The notes: generated from the sequence alone by a model not told the origin. DNA of 64,000 nt from Inquilinus limosus (GCF_002195995.1 NZ_NHON01000001.1:73906-137905), one strand, 5' to 3'. Positions 24,952-33,864 are shown, counted from the stretch's first letter. Made by a program: numbers and translations.

Positions 24952-26127
24952 ATGCCGAAACGCGCCACAGGCCGATACGAAAGGGTTACTGCCGGCGGGG
25001 AGGCGGTCGACGCCTTCCTTCCCTTCGACCTGCCGCCCGCCCGGCCGACGCTCGCCATCAGCGGCACGCTGGAGCGTCGACTCCGGGAAGCCGAGCAGGC
25101 ACTGCTTCGGCTCGACCTGGCCGGCGAGATGGTGCCTTCGCTCGACTGGTTCATCTACGCCTTCGTGCGCAAGGAGGCCGTGATCTCGTCGCAGATCGAG
25201 GGCACGCAGGCTTCGCTGGTCGACCTTCTCGCCTTCGAGGCCGAAGAGCAGCCCGCCCCCAATGCGGACATCGAGGAGGTCACGAACTATCTCGACGCGC
25301 TCGCATACGCGCGCGACCAGCTTTCGTCCGAGCGCGGCCTGCCGCTGTCTATGCGGCTGCTGAACGAAGCGCACCAGAGGCTGATGCGCGGCGTGCGCGG
25401 CTCCAACAAGCAACCCGGAGAGGTGCGCCGCAGCCAGAACTGGATTGGCGGCAGCCGACCAGGGAACGCGGTCTATGTCCCGCCGCCGCCGGACAAGCTC
25501 CCCCGGCTCCTCAGCGAACTCGAGAAATACATCCATGCGGATGATCCGCTGCCGAAGCTCGTGCGGGCAGGCCTCCTGCATGTGCAGTTCGAAACCATTC
25601 ACCCCTATCTCGACGGCAACGGGCGGATCGGGCGGCTCCTGATTGCCCTGCTGCTGGAGCAGTGGGGGCTCCTGAAGGCTCCGCTGCTCTATCTCAGCCT
25701 GTTCCTCAAGCGCCACCGCGAAGAGTACTATCGGCGGCTCAACCTCGTCCGGTTGGAAGGCGATTGGGAGGGCTGGATCGACTTCTTCCTCGACGGGGTC
25801 GCCACGATCTCCGATGAGGCCGTCGTCTCAGCGCGCGAGTTGTTCACCCTCGTCAGCGCGGACCGGGCGCGGCTGCTTGGCACCGAGTCCGCTTCCGTCT
25901 CGGCCCTGCGGCTGTTCGAGCAGCTTCCCCGTCATCCGATCGTGACGGTCGCCTCCGCCATGAAGCTGATTGAGGCGAGCAAGCCGACCGCGACCCGCGC
26001 GATCGAAGCTCTGGCCGAGATCGGCGTCCTTATGGAAACGACGGGAAAGAAGCGCGACCGCAGCTTCGCCTATCGCGCCTATATGGAGCGTCTGCGGACC
26101 GGAACGGACTTGGATAGCCGCGGCTGA
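24952..26127 (+). CDS. Fic family protein (AMP-transferase type) with N-terminal inhibitory motif
   Basis: 391 residues. The Fic active-site motif HPYLDGNGRIGR (217-228) matches HxFx(D/E)GNGRxxR with Tyr for Phe. An inhibitory motif SSQIEGT (79-85, Glu83) lies N-terminal, making it a class II Fic enzyme restrained by its own helix. The C-terminus (about 320-385, with TVASAMKLIEASKPTATRAIEALAEIGVL) resembles a winged helix. The family transfers AMP to target-protein hydroxyls; the target is unknown. The ATG at 24952 was chosen over an in-frame TTG at 24937; neither has a strong ribosome site. It lies just inside the integrase-marked border. Confidence 0.9.
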   Translation: MPKRATGRYERVTAGGEAVDAFLPFDLPPARPTLAISGTLERRLREAEQALLRLDLAGEMVPSLDWFIYAFVRKEAVISSQIEGTQASLVDLLAFEAEEQPAPNADIEEVTNYLDALAYARDQLSSERGLPLSMRLLNEAHQRLMRGVRGSNKQPGEVRRSQNWIGGSRPGNAVYVPPPPDKLPRLLSELEKYIHADDPLPKLVRAGLLHVQFETIHPYLDGNGRIGRLLIALLLEQWGLLKAPLLYLSLFLKRHREEYYRRLNLVRLEGDWEGWIDFFLDGVATISDEAVVSARELFTLVSADRARLLGTESASVSALRLFEQLPRHPIVTVASAMKLIEASKPTATRAIEALAEIGVLMETTGKKRDRSFAYRAYMERLRTGTDLDSRG

Positions 26128-26345
26128 AGAGGACAGGACCGATGGCGATGGAAGCGGGAGCAGGCCCTGCAGTCGTCTTCGCAGGTTCAAATCCCGGACA
26201 GGATACCACCGATGCCCATACAAACTCGCGATTGGAGTTTAGGCTGTCCCGCAACTCAACATTTCCGAATCTGGACAGGCACCACTACGGAATGGCGTCT
26301 TGATCACCGATTTTGAAGCCAGATCATATTGTAAATTTGTGCCGC

Positions 26346-26539
26346 ACCGCCGCCCTCTACACCATCATCGAGACGGCGAAGATCAGCGGCCTCGATGTCG
26401 AGGCCTACCTCGCCGACGTCGTCGCCCGCATCGCCGACCATACGATCAATCGCATCGACGAGCTCCTGCCGTGGCACTGGCGGCCCCTTCGTCAGACCAC
26501 CCCTGCCTCCTGAGCCGCGGCCTTCGGCTCCCGCATACT
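26346..26539 (+). mobile_element. IS66-family remnant (TnpC C-terminus and right end)
   Basis: The frame to the TGA at 26513 reads TAALYTIIETAKISGLDVEA, then LADVVARIADHTINRIDELLPWHW, the characteristic C-terminal tail of the IS66 TnpC transposase. The upstream bulk of the element (over 2 kb) is missing. Bases 26471-26539, covering the stop and following end sequence, are repeated in inverse orientation at 32033-32101. Confidence 0.85.
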
Positions 26540-26599
26540 GGTGACGCGAATGACGGGACCTTATGCCGGCGGCTCCGTTGTTCCCGGAGCGCATGAGCA

Positions 26600-27262
26600 T
26601 CATGTCCGGGCCTCCTCCCGCGCCAGCAGCGCCCGGGTGGCGGCGGCGACGTCGTCGTGGCGCATCAGGCTTTCGCCGATCAGGAAGGTGGTGGCGCCCA
26701 CGCGGGCCATCCGCGCTAGGTCGGTCGGGGTGAACAGCCCGCTTTCGGAGACCAGCAGCCGGTCGCCCGGCACCTGCGCCGCCAGTGCCTCGGTGGTGGC
26801 GAGGTCGACCAGCGCCGCCATGATCAAGAGGATGCAGTCGGCGCCCAGCGCCCGGGCCTCCGTGATCTGATAGGGATCGACCATGAAGTCCTTGCGCAGC
26901 ACCGGCAGCTCGACCGCGTTGCGGGCGGCGGTCAGGTACTCGTCGGCGCCCTGGAAATACGGCACGTCGGTCAGCACCGACAGGCAGGTGGCACCGCCGT
27001 CGCGATAGGCGCGGGCGAGGGAAGGCGGGTCGAAATCCGGGCGGATCAGCCCTTTCGACGGCGAGGCCTTCTTGATCTCGGCGATCAGGCCGTAGCGGCC
27101 GTCCGCCTGCGCCCGGCGCAGCGCCGCGACGAAGCCGCGCGGCGGCGCGGCCCGGTCGGCGAGATCGGCCAGCCGGCCGATCTCCGCCAGCGGCACCGCC
27201 GCCTTGCGGGCCTCGATATGCCGGCGCTTGTCGGCGACGATGCGGGCGAGAGTGTCGCTCAT
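26600..27262 (-). pseudogene. trpC: Indole-3-glycerol-phosphate synthase with internal in-frame deletion
   Basis: 220 codons, clearly Trp[79 protein letters not shown], then [17 protein letters not shown] and FLIGESLMR. Family members have about 260-270 residues. Here LLIMAAL joins directly to [17 protein letters not shown], omitting about 45-50 residues that include the strand with the catalytic Glu (VEVHDE region) and the NNRNL Asn. The rest of the (beta-alpha)8 barrel is in frame. It is therefore probably inactive as a synthase. Start ATG has AGGA upstream. It sits next to an IS66 remnant. Confidence 0.8.
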
Positions 27263-27501
27263 GATGTTTCCTAATTTCAAAGGGAGGAGCCGATTTAAGG
27301 CAGATTGCCAATGCCGGCGCAGGCCGACCATGGCGACTGAGATGTTTCGAAATCGCGACTTGCGGAAGTCATCGGGCTACAAATGAAGCAGGATCCACGT
27401 GCCAGTTCCGCAATTCTGGACCTGTTCTTCGACAGAGATTGGCAACGATTGCGGGGCTATCGGCCTGGCCCCGCCACGGGCCAAGATTTGCGAAAGACCG
27501 C

Positions 27502-28941
27502 TTAGGATCGCCTGACGGGAATGATGTTGTGGTTCATGCGGAACAGGTTACATGGATCGTACCGCCCCTTGATTGCGGCGAGCCGGTCGTAGCGTTCGGA
27601 CCCGTAGATGGCGCGCAGCTCCTCCGGGGTGGTTCCCTGCCGGGCACTGAGGAGATTGGGCATCATCTCGTCCTGCGACCATGGCGCCATCGCGTCGACG
27701 AGGGCCGTCAGCTTCTCCCGCAAGGCTGGGATCCCATCGGCTGGGCCGCCGCCGGCGCCGAAGAGCGACCAACGTGCGTTCCGACCGGCCACCGCGTTCG
27801 GAACCGTGGACGAACGCTCCAGCGCTCCGCCGAGAAGCCGCAACTCGACCAGACGCAGCGGGGTGTCCGCGTCAGGGCCGAGCACGGCGAGCAAGACCTC
27901 GGCGGCCTCGAGGGGGAAGTCCTGCAGCGACGCCGAACGCTCGACCCATGGGACGGGAACGGGCGGATCCGTGAACAGCGAACCGGTCGCGCGATAAGGC
28001 AGGTCGATCACCGTGTCCAATACCGTTGGTGCGATCCGGCGCATCGGTCTCAGCACGCGCTCAGCCGATTCCTTCGGCAGAAGCGAGGAGAACCGTACAT
28101 GCATCACGAACTTTCCCCGCAAAGGCTCCGGCACCATCGGCAGCGAGGGTTGGCGAAGGAAGGCGATTGAGGAGCTCATCTCCATCGGCAAGCCGATGAC
28201 CCATTCACGCCATGTGTGCAGCACCCTTGCGGCGTTCTCACCGGCGAAGAAAAGCCCCCCGCCGTAGAAACGCTCGATCGGGAACAAGCTGAACTCGAGG
28301 GCGGTGACCGCGCCGAAATTGCTCTTGCCGCCGAGCAGCGCCCAGAACAGATCCGGCTCCGAGCCGGAGGTGACCAGGCGCAGCGTCCCATCCGCGGTGA
28401 CCACCTCAATCGCCCGAACGTGATCGGCGGCATAGCCGTGCATGCGCCCAAGAACCGGGCTTGCCCCGCCGCCGAGGTGATAGCCGACCACACCCACGGT
28501 CGGCGAGGTGCCGCTGGCAGGGGCGAGCCCATGTCGGTCGGCTTCGTCGAGCACCTGCCGCCAACGGGCGCCGCCTTCGACGCGGGCGAGGCTTCGGGCG
28601 GGATCGATCCGGACCGCGTCCAATCGGGACATGTTGATCAGGACCGCTCCCTCGGCGGACCGGACCATCTGATGCCCCGTCGCGAGGACGGCGATCGGCA
28701 GGCCCCGTTCCGCAGCGAACTGCACGGCGGCTTGCACATCGGCCACGCAGGCCGCACCGACGGCCACGGCCGGCCGGACCGGGCTCAACAGGTTGAAGGT
28801 GGAGCATTCGGACTGGTAGCCCCCATCATCGGGCAGCCGAACGGGCCCGACGATCCGGTTCGCCAACTCGGCCGTTTCGGCCCGGCTCAGCGCTGCCGGG
28901 CCGCTCGCTGGTTCAGACATGCTCATCGGTCTCGACTTCAT
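27502..28941 (-). CDS. FAD-binding oxidoreductase (berberine-bridge-enzyme/PCMH type)
   Basis: 479 residues. An FAD-binding PCMH domain (about 45-215) contains VLATGHQMVRSAEGAVLINMS and GTSPTVGVVGYHLGGGASP; the C-terminus YDRLAAIKGRYDPCNLFRMN is the BBE signature. His in TGHQ is the usual site of 8-alpha covalent FAD attachment. The position of the second (cysteinyl) attachment in bicovalent members is Thr/Ser here, so a single link is expected. No signal peptide. Relatives oxidise sugars, alcohols or secondary metabolites; the substrate is unknown. ATGs at 28941, 28926 and 28920 are possible; 28941 is preceded by AGGTGAGG. Confidence 0.87.
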   Translation of the reverse strand: MKSRPMSMSEPASGPAALSRAETAELANRIVGPVRLPDDGGYQSECSTFNLLSPVRPAVAVGAACVADVQAAVQFAAERGLPIAVLATGHQMVRSAEGAVLINMSRLDAVRIDPARSLARVEGGARWRQVLDEADRHGLAPASGTSPTVGVVGYHLGGGASPVLGRMHGYAADHVRAIEVVTADGTLRLVTSGSEPDLFWALLGGKSNFGAVTALEFSLFPIERFYGGGLFFAGENAARVLHTWREWVIGLPMEMSSSIAFLRQPSLPMVPEPLRGKFVMHVRFSSLLPKESAERVLRPMRRIAPTVLDTVIDLPYRATGSLFTDPPVPVPWVERSASLQDFPLEAAEVLLAVLGPDADTPLRLVELRLLGGALERSSTVPNAVAGRNARWSLFGAGGGPADGIPALREKLTALVDAMAPWSQDEMMPNLLSARQGTTPEELRAIYGSERYDRLAAIKGRYDPCNLFRMNHNIIPVRRS

Positions 28942-28951
28942 CTGTTCGGCC

Positions 28952-30354
28952 TCACCTGTGAGCGCGCAGCGGCCCTGCGGGGGCGACGGTCTGAGATCCG
29001 AGGCATTCCTGCCGGAGCTGGTCACACCGCCCCTGGCCTTCCGTGAACCGGGAGAGCGCCCCTTCGAGCAGGACCAGCGCTTCTCGCCGTCGGTTCCACG
29101 CGATCCGGAAGCGGGCCAGCGACGTCGCCGCCCAACACTCCCAGCTCGGTGCCTCGTGTTGCTGCCCACAGGCGATCGCCTTCTGATAGCAGGCTGCCAC
29201 GAGGCCGTCCTCGCGCCCGATCGCGAGCATGATATCGGCCTGGGTGCGGATCAGCTCCGGCAGGAGGTAGGTCGGTGAAACGAGCGCGGCGTGATCAACG
29301 CGCGCGGAGATCGTCCCGAGCGCCTCCTCGATCCGGCCGATGCGCGCCAGACCTTCCGCATAGGCGCGCAGAGTTGCCGTCAGCACGACGTCCTGCTGCT
29401 CTTCCCGCAGCGGGCCGAACGGTTCCCGCAACAGAGCAAGGTCCGTCCCCGTCTCCCCGCGAGCGAGCAGCAACTCGCCCCGCAGCGCCTGCGCCCCCAT
29501 GAGATACGGTTTCAGCCGATGCCTCGTCGCGAGGTCAGTGAGCGCATCGATCGCCTCCTCTGCCCTGACCAGGGCCCGCAGCCAGAGGATGACAGGGGTG
29601 GTGTAGAGATAAGTGATGCAGAGCGAGACCGGGGCATCGGCTCGATCGACGCGTCGAGAGCCTCGTTCGCGTAGTGGATCGCCCTGTCCGGCCTTCCCCG
29701 GGGCCAGGCGGCCCAGGTTCGCGTGATGATCGCCCGCCGCCCGTTGTCGAAGCCGAAATAGTGGATCTTGCGGTTGCCGAGTTCGTTTGCGTGCGAGAAG
29801 CCTTGATCGAGGATCTCCAGCCCCAACCGCTGACGGCCGATCAGATGCTGGGGCGCTCTTAGCATCCATTCGGTGGCGACGGTCTCGACGGCATCCCTGG
29901 ATTCGCCAGCCACGGCATTGAAACATTCCGCGGCCTCCAACGCCGCCGCGAAATCGTCCCGCCGGGTGAGATAGATGTTCAGTCCTGCCAGCAGGCGCGG
30001 CTGTGATTGCCGCGCCCCGAGTGCGACGCCCATCTCCAGGGCCTGGTGGATCACGTCGTCCAGGCAATAGTCGTTCTCCGAGGTGTGCATCAAGGACAGC
30101 GCGAGAGCTTTCTGAAACCTGAGGCCGCGCAGCGATATCCGGTCCCTCTCATCGATATGAGCCAGGGCTGTGCTGCACCATGTCAGGCATTCATCCGGCA
30201 TCGAAAGATCCAGCAGCATCCTGGATGAATGTGCGGCCAGGGTGATGCCGAGATCAGCCTCCCCGGTTGCGGAGAAGCGCCATTCCGGCGCGGCCCGAAT
30301 ATCCTCGGTGAACGATTCATGGGTCAGACGGCTCCGGTTGCTCTCGGTGTCCAC
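28952..30354 (-). pseudogene. Degenerate copy of AfsR-type regulator (TPR half only, frameshifted)
   Basis: This matches the C-terminal half of the intact regulator at 50289-53183 over its whole length, with pairs such as LLAGLNIYLTRRDDFAAALE versus LLAGLNLYLTRREDFVGALE. The DNA-binding and nucleotide-binding halves are absent. Near 29630 the match jumps frame: up to NEALDASIE in one frame, then APVSLCITYLYTTPVILWLR in the next. It is therefore a truncated, frameshifted relic. Upstream non-coding sequence also resembles that of the intact copy, and a relic of the same neighbour (HD protein) follows at 30520-30970. Confidence 0.85.
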
Positions 30355-30519
30355 GCATCCTGCAGATCATTGGTCGGACATTCGGTGATAGGAATTGGCA
30401 TTTTTGCGAAATCAAGATGGACGAACTGCATGATGGTTGAGACCCGAGGATTGGGTTGGACACTGAGCCAATCTTTCCGCCGAAGCGCTCATCGGGCGAT
30501 CAACCTTTCCAGCGCGATT

Positions 30520-30970
30520 GACGGATCACGCCGCAGAAGTTGCCACGATAGAAATGCGGATACTTGTCGGCGAGCACATCGGCGTTGACGTTGCCGAAGA
30601 TCGTGTCCGGCTTGTGCCTGTTCCCGTCGTAGAAGGCCTGGATGATGTCCTCCTAGAAATTCGGAGTCCGTGGGTATGCGCGCACGACCACCTTGCGCTG
30701 GAGATCCGGAAACTGCTCATGGGCAATCCCCAAGGGCATTCATCTCGACGCCGGCCGTGACCAAGGGGATGCGGGGCGGGGCGTGGTGTGCAGGGCAATG
30801 GCGTTCAGACCAATCGATATCGCCCGGGGCGATCGCTCGCGCCTTCAGGAAGTCGCGGGCGGCATTGACGCCGTCGATCTCGAAGCGCTCGGCCTGGCTG
30901 TCATGCTGGGGCGTAAGCCTCATTGCGTGGAACATCGCGCCGGCATAGAGAATCAGCGCATGGGCTAGGA
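30520..30970 (-). pseudogene. Degenerate copy of cyanamide-hydratase-like HD gene
   Basis: The stretch aligns with the intact HD gene at 53588-54253, in the same orientation and position relative to the regulator. Recognisable pieces are the GNVNADVLADK region, the QAFYDGN-like segment, 'HTTPRIPLVTAGVEMNALG' and the 'ILYAGAMFHAM' segment. The second metal motif, HD in the intact copy, is His-Ala here, and stops and indels interrupt the frame. Not functional as an HD hydrolase. Confidence 0.75.
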
Positions 30971-31407
30971 GGCGTTCGAGGCCCTGACGGCCCACTTCCC
31001 TCTGCCCACACCTCGGATCACGCGCCCCTGGGCGCCACGTGCAGCCTGACGCAGGTCATCCTCGGGAAGAGCCAGGTGCGGGAAAGCCGCACGCCCGGAT
31101 CTGTGAGCGCAAGGCCGAATGGCCGAGCTACTCGACCACGACCACGTGCAACGACGTTCTGAGCCAAGGTCGCCCGTTTACCTGGTCAATCTATTCCGGT
31201 TCATCCGCCGGCACCTGCACAGAAATGATGCACGGGGCGGGCATCCAATGCCGACCACGTTCGTTTAACTCAATCTCCTGAGAGTCAGCCTCTGCGTGAG
31301 CTGGCATCAGATGCCAGCTCAATTTCATATGTAACTGTTTACTCCATCGATCCAGAAATGGAATCTATGCAATAAAGGAAAACTTACCCTGTCGAATGGA
31401 GTCTAGG
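30971..31407. other. 437-bp gap, no gene recognised
   Basis: It contains no convincing coding sequence. Composition falls to clearly lower GC from about 31300 towards the VOC gene at 31408, marking a junction between DNA of different origin. Confidence 0.4.
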
Positions 31408-31848
31408 ATGATCTCGCATTTTCAGACAGAAAACTACATACACCACATTGCTCTGCGCGTCCCAAACGCTGAAGCAAGCAGAGATTGGCTGATGTCTTTG
31501 ATAGGCCTCAGAGTAGATCGAGAGTTCGAGCACAATGGCCTGTCTTTCATTTTCATGTCATTCGACAATACAAAAGGTATTGCAATTGAATTGATCGGCG
31601 GCCCAACAGGCAGCAAACCAAACGCTTTGATCAGTGCCATGGAAGCCGCTCACAAACCGGGGTGGAGCCACATCTGCTTTTCCGTTCAGAATGTCGACGC
31701 TGTCATTCAGAGAATGAGAGACAATGATCAGAATATTCTTATTGATCTAATGGATGGGCCGCCAGGCAGCAATGTGAAAAAGGCCGCCTTCGTGACGGAC
31801 CCTTGGGGAAATATATTCGAGTTTGCGGAAATTTCAGAGCCATCGTGA
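31408..31848 (+). CDS. VOC (glyoxalase/dioxygenase fold) family protein
   Basis: 146 residues, two beta-alpha-beta3 modules: YIHHIALRVPNAEASRDWLMSLIG and SHICFSVQNVDAVIQRMRDND, ending AAFVTDPWGNIFEFAEIS. The first-module His (HHIA), the second-module His (WSHICF) and the late Glu (IFEF) are the usual metal ligands. Members include glyoxalase I, methylmalonyl-CoA epimerase and extradiol dioxygenases; the activity is unclear. The ATG at 31408 has GGAG 6 bases upstream and is preferred over 31396. Base composition is markedly AT-richer than every neighbour, indicating separate acquisition. It is the only apparently intact gene between 30.4 and 33.5 kb. Confidence 0.82.
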   Translation: MISHFQTENYIHHIALRVPNAEASRDWLMSLIGLRVDREFEHNGLSFIFMSFDNTKGIAIELIGGPTGSKPNALISAMEAAHKPGWSHICFSVQNVDAVIQRMRDNDQNILIDLMDGPPGSNVKKAAFVTDPWGNIFEFAEISEPS

Positions 31849-32032
31849 TCTATTTTGTTTTGATGTAATAGCAATCCCGTGTGGAGAGACGACTCACGGA
31901 GCTTTACACCGTGCCAGGCTTGCGGCGCGGTGGCGCCACTGAGCCTCAGCGGGACAAAAGGCATAACCGTCATCGGGTTGAAGCGTTGTTGCTGCGGGTG
32001 ATACGGCGGAGCAGCTGTTGTCGGCCAATATA

Positions 32033-32101
32033 GGTATGCGGGAGCCAAAGGCCGCGGCTCAGGAGGCAGGAGTGGCCTGACGAAGGGGCCGCCAATGCCA
32101 C
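32033..32101 (-). mobile_element. IS66 end fragment, inverted copy of 26471-26539
   Basis: The reverse complement is nearly identical over 69 bp to 26471-26539: the last codons of TnpC (WHWRPLRQATPAS and stop) plus the following end sequence. The rest of the element is absent. Its inner edge cuts the 5' end of the vapC relic at 32095. Confidence 0.8.
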
Positions 32102-32493
32102 AGCAGGAGTTCGTCGATGCCTCCGCCATCATCGCTGGCGAGGACGATGCATTGTCACTCGCGGCCCGGCTCAGCCAGGCGCCGCGCGTCTACGTCTCGC
32201 CGATAAGCATCTATGAGGCGGTCACCGGCCTCGCTCGGAAGTGCGCCTGCCCCATCGAGGATGCAGAGGCGCTGGTGCAGGAGTTCGTGACTGAGACGAA
32301 GGCCTAGGTGATCCAGATCTCGGCCTCGATCGGTCAGGAGGCTGCCGCCGCATTCAACTGCTACGGTCGAGGGCGTCGCAAGGCGGACCTGAACATGGGC
32401 GACTGTTTCTCTTACGCTTGCGCGAAGGCCTACAGGCTGCCGCTGCTGTTCAAGGGAAGCGAATTCCCTCACACGGACATCGCAGTCGCCTGA
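32095..32493 (+). pseudogene. VapC-type PIN-domain toxin relic, interrupted by TAG
   Basis: Reading through one stop gives a 132-residue PIN toxin: FVDASAIIAGEDDALSLAAR, VSPISIYEAVTGLARK, then NMGDCFSYACAKAYRLPLLFKG and FPHTDI, with the acidic residues of the family. TAG at 32305-32307 interrupts it where a Gln or similar residue is expected. The N-terminus is fused to the IS66 end fragment, so the native start is lost, and about three residues seem missing after AIIA. No antitoxin gene is visible. The frame ends exactly where the IS3 remnant begins. Confidence 0.8.
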
Positions 32494-32614
32494 TCGAGGA
32501 GTGGAGGATCGACTACAATGCCCACTGGCCGCAGACCAGCCTTGGCGGCCTAACCCCAACGAGTTCGCAACCCGGTCCCGAGCGGGCCAGATCAAAAACA
32601 GAGTCCAGTTATGA
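32490..32614 (+). mobile_element. IS3-family transposase OrfB C-terminal remnant
   Basis: LIEEWRIDYNAHWPQTSLGG then LTPT is the typical end of IS3-group OrfB. One base is missing after ACG at about 32555; restoring it gives EFATRSRAGQIKNRVQL and a TGA at 32612-32614. Only the last 40 codons remain. Confidence 0.8.
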
Positions 32615-32756
32615 GCGAGGGCATATCGGGGGCAACGTCAGGAGCTGCCGCCGCGACCTTCGGCACCTCCTGAGGCCCCCACCGGGTCGACATCCGCAGC
32701 CATTTGAACAACAGGTTGGCGTTCACACCGTGCCGCCGCGCCAATCCCGTCGACAC
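32594..32756 (-). mobile_element. IS66 TnpA (OrfA) remnant
   Basis: On the minus strand the frame reads LARRHGVNANLLFKWLRM followed by an Ala/Pro-rich tail, the C-terminal half of the small IS66 accessory protein TnpA. The N-terminal helix-turn-helix part is missing, and no TnpB or TnpC is adjacent. Confidence 0.65.
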
Positions 32757-32768
32757 CGCTCACTCCTC

Positions 32769-32805
32769 AATTAAGTGTCCACCTAAAGTAGGTGGACACT
32801 TAATT
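32769..32805. repeat. Perfect 17-bp palindrome with 3-bp spacer
   Basis: AATTAAGTGTCCACCTA (32769-32785), AAG, then its exact reverse complement (32789-32805). It lies at the junction between the TnpA remnant and the Stv-like gene. Two insertion-sequence ends abutted with a 3-bp spacer, as in IS3-type circle junctions, would look like this; a hairpin terminator is less likely. Confidence 0.6.
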
Positions 32806-33559
32806 CTAAAGCCTCAGCTCCACCGACAACAGACGGCCATCGGTACCCGCGTACGGCGAGGGCGTGCGTCGCGGGTCGCGAGGGAAGGCTGAATTGGGAG
32901 AACAAGAACAAAACAGGCCGGCCTGGTCCTATTTCGTGGCGACGTAGGTCGGGGGCGTCGGGCTCCACGGATAGCCGATCGGGCTGCGACAGAACATACA
33001 GTGGAATTCCCGGATGGCTGGCCTCTGATGCCACGACCTGTTGAAGCACCGATTTCAGCGACATGTCCCGCGCCCAGAACCGGTTGCGGATCGTGACGAT
33101 GTGGCAGAACCTCATTTTGTCGAGGACCGTCCGCAATCTGGGATCCTGCGCGATGATCGCGGGATTGGACAAGTCCGCCCAGATCGTTTCTTCCTGTCGG
33201 ATGTGGCTCCTGATCTAATCATAGGTCTCCACTGGCGGCTTGAAGAGCGACAGCTTCGAATGACGCCCCTGATACTTGGTCGGAATGTAGTCCGGAACTC
33301 CCCTATGGTCTCCAGAATATTCGTCCACCACCTTCAGATGCCTGTTGTAGGCCTGCAGCCCGGGATCGGACAGCACCGTCCCGTGCGGGTTGTAGAAGCA
33401 GACCTTCAGATCCGAGGCGATCGAGGACAACTGGAACAGCGAATTGTCCTTCTGGTAACCGCCATGTGCGCTGATGATGCAGACATTCCCGCCATGTGGG
33501 TGCTCGAAGATTCGGATGCTCTCCCCGATCTCGTGCTCTCTGTATGTGGTGGTCATCAT
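32783..33559 (-). pseudogene. Stv-like putative adhesin-domain gene, interrupted by TAG
   Basis: One frame spans the region, broken by a single TAG at 33215-33217. The first part (114 codons) has NVCIISAHGGYQKDNSLFQ and KVCFYNPHGTVLSDPGL, the HGG and PHG motifs I associate with the 'putative adhesin Stv' domain. After the stop the same frame continues with TIWADLSNPAIIAQDPRLRT and FCHIVTIRNRFWARDMSLKS, typical of the second half of that family. Readthrough would give about 258 residues, but the end runs into the palindrome at 32769-32805, so the 3' end is also altered. The start has GGAG upstream. No signal peptide. Domain naming is from memory. Confidence 0.6.
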
Positions 33560-33864
33560 GTCTCCGATATGTGATGTCCGACCAGGCTACCTCCGCGATT
33601 GTGTCGTTCCGGCTACAGAAAGAACTCCAGCCGTCCAAAGATGCGTTGCATGTGCAATCGAGGGCGGACGGGAGCCTTGGAGGTGCGGGCGGGCCATCCT
33701 CTACTTCTGCGCTCAGGCAGTGAGCTGCGCCAGAAGGGTGCCGGTCTTGTCGTCCTCGACCTGCACCACTTGCTGGTTCGGGCCTTGGCTGGGTCGTTCC
33801 GGCTGGTACCAACACCGGCACCCGCAACCACGAGCGGCAAGCGCCAGCGATGCTCTGCCAACCG
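33560..33864. other. 305-bp gap between Stv-like gene and cytochrome b561
   Basis: No gene is named. A minus-strand frame ending at 33713 (VVQVEDDKTGTLLAQLTA) has a plausible protein tail but overlaps the cytochrome gene and has no clear start; it may be a relic. Confidence 0.35.

Noticed and set aside
26160-26204. Possible tRNA 3' half: GCAGGTTCAAATCC followed by ACCACC after the Fic gene
   Set aside because: It has a T-loop-like GGTTCAAATCC, but the T stem does not pair (GCAGG with CCCGG), the acceptor sequence fits no common tRNA and no 5' half is present. Too weak to call a second attachment site.
30923-31281. Short plus-strand frames between the HD relic and the VOC gene
   Set aside because: Overlapping frames with no recognisable product or ribosome site in an area full of relics.
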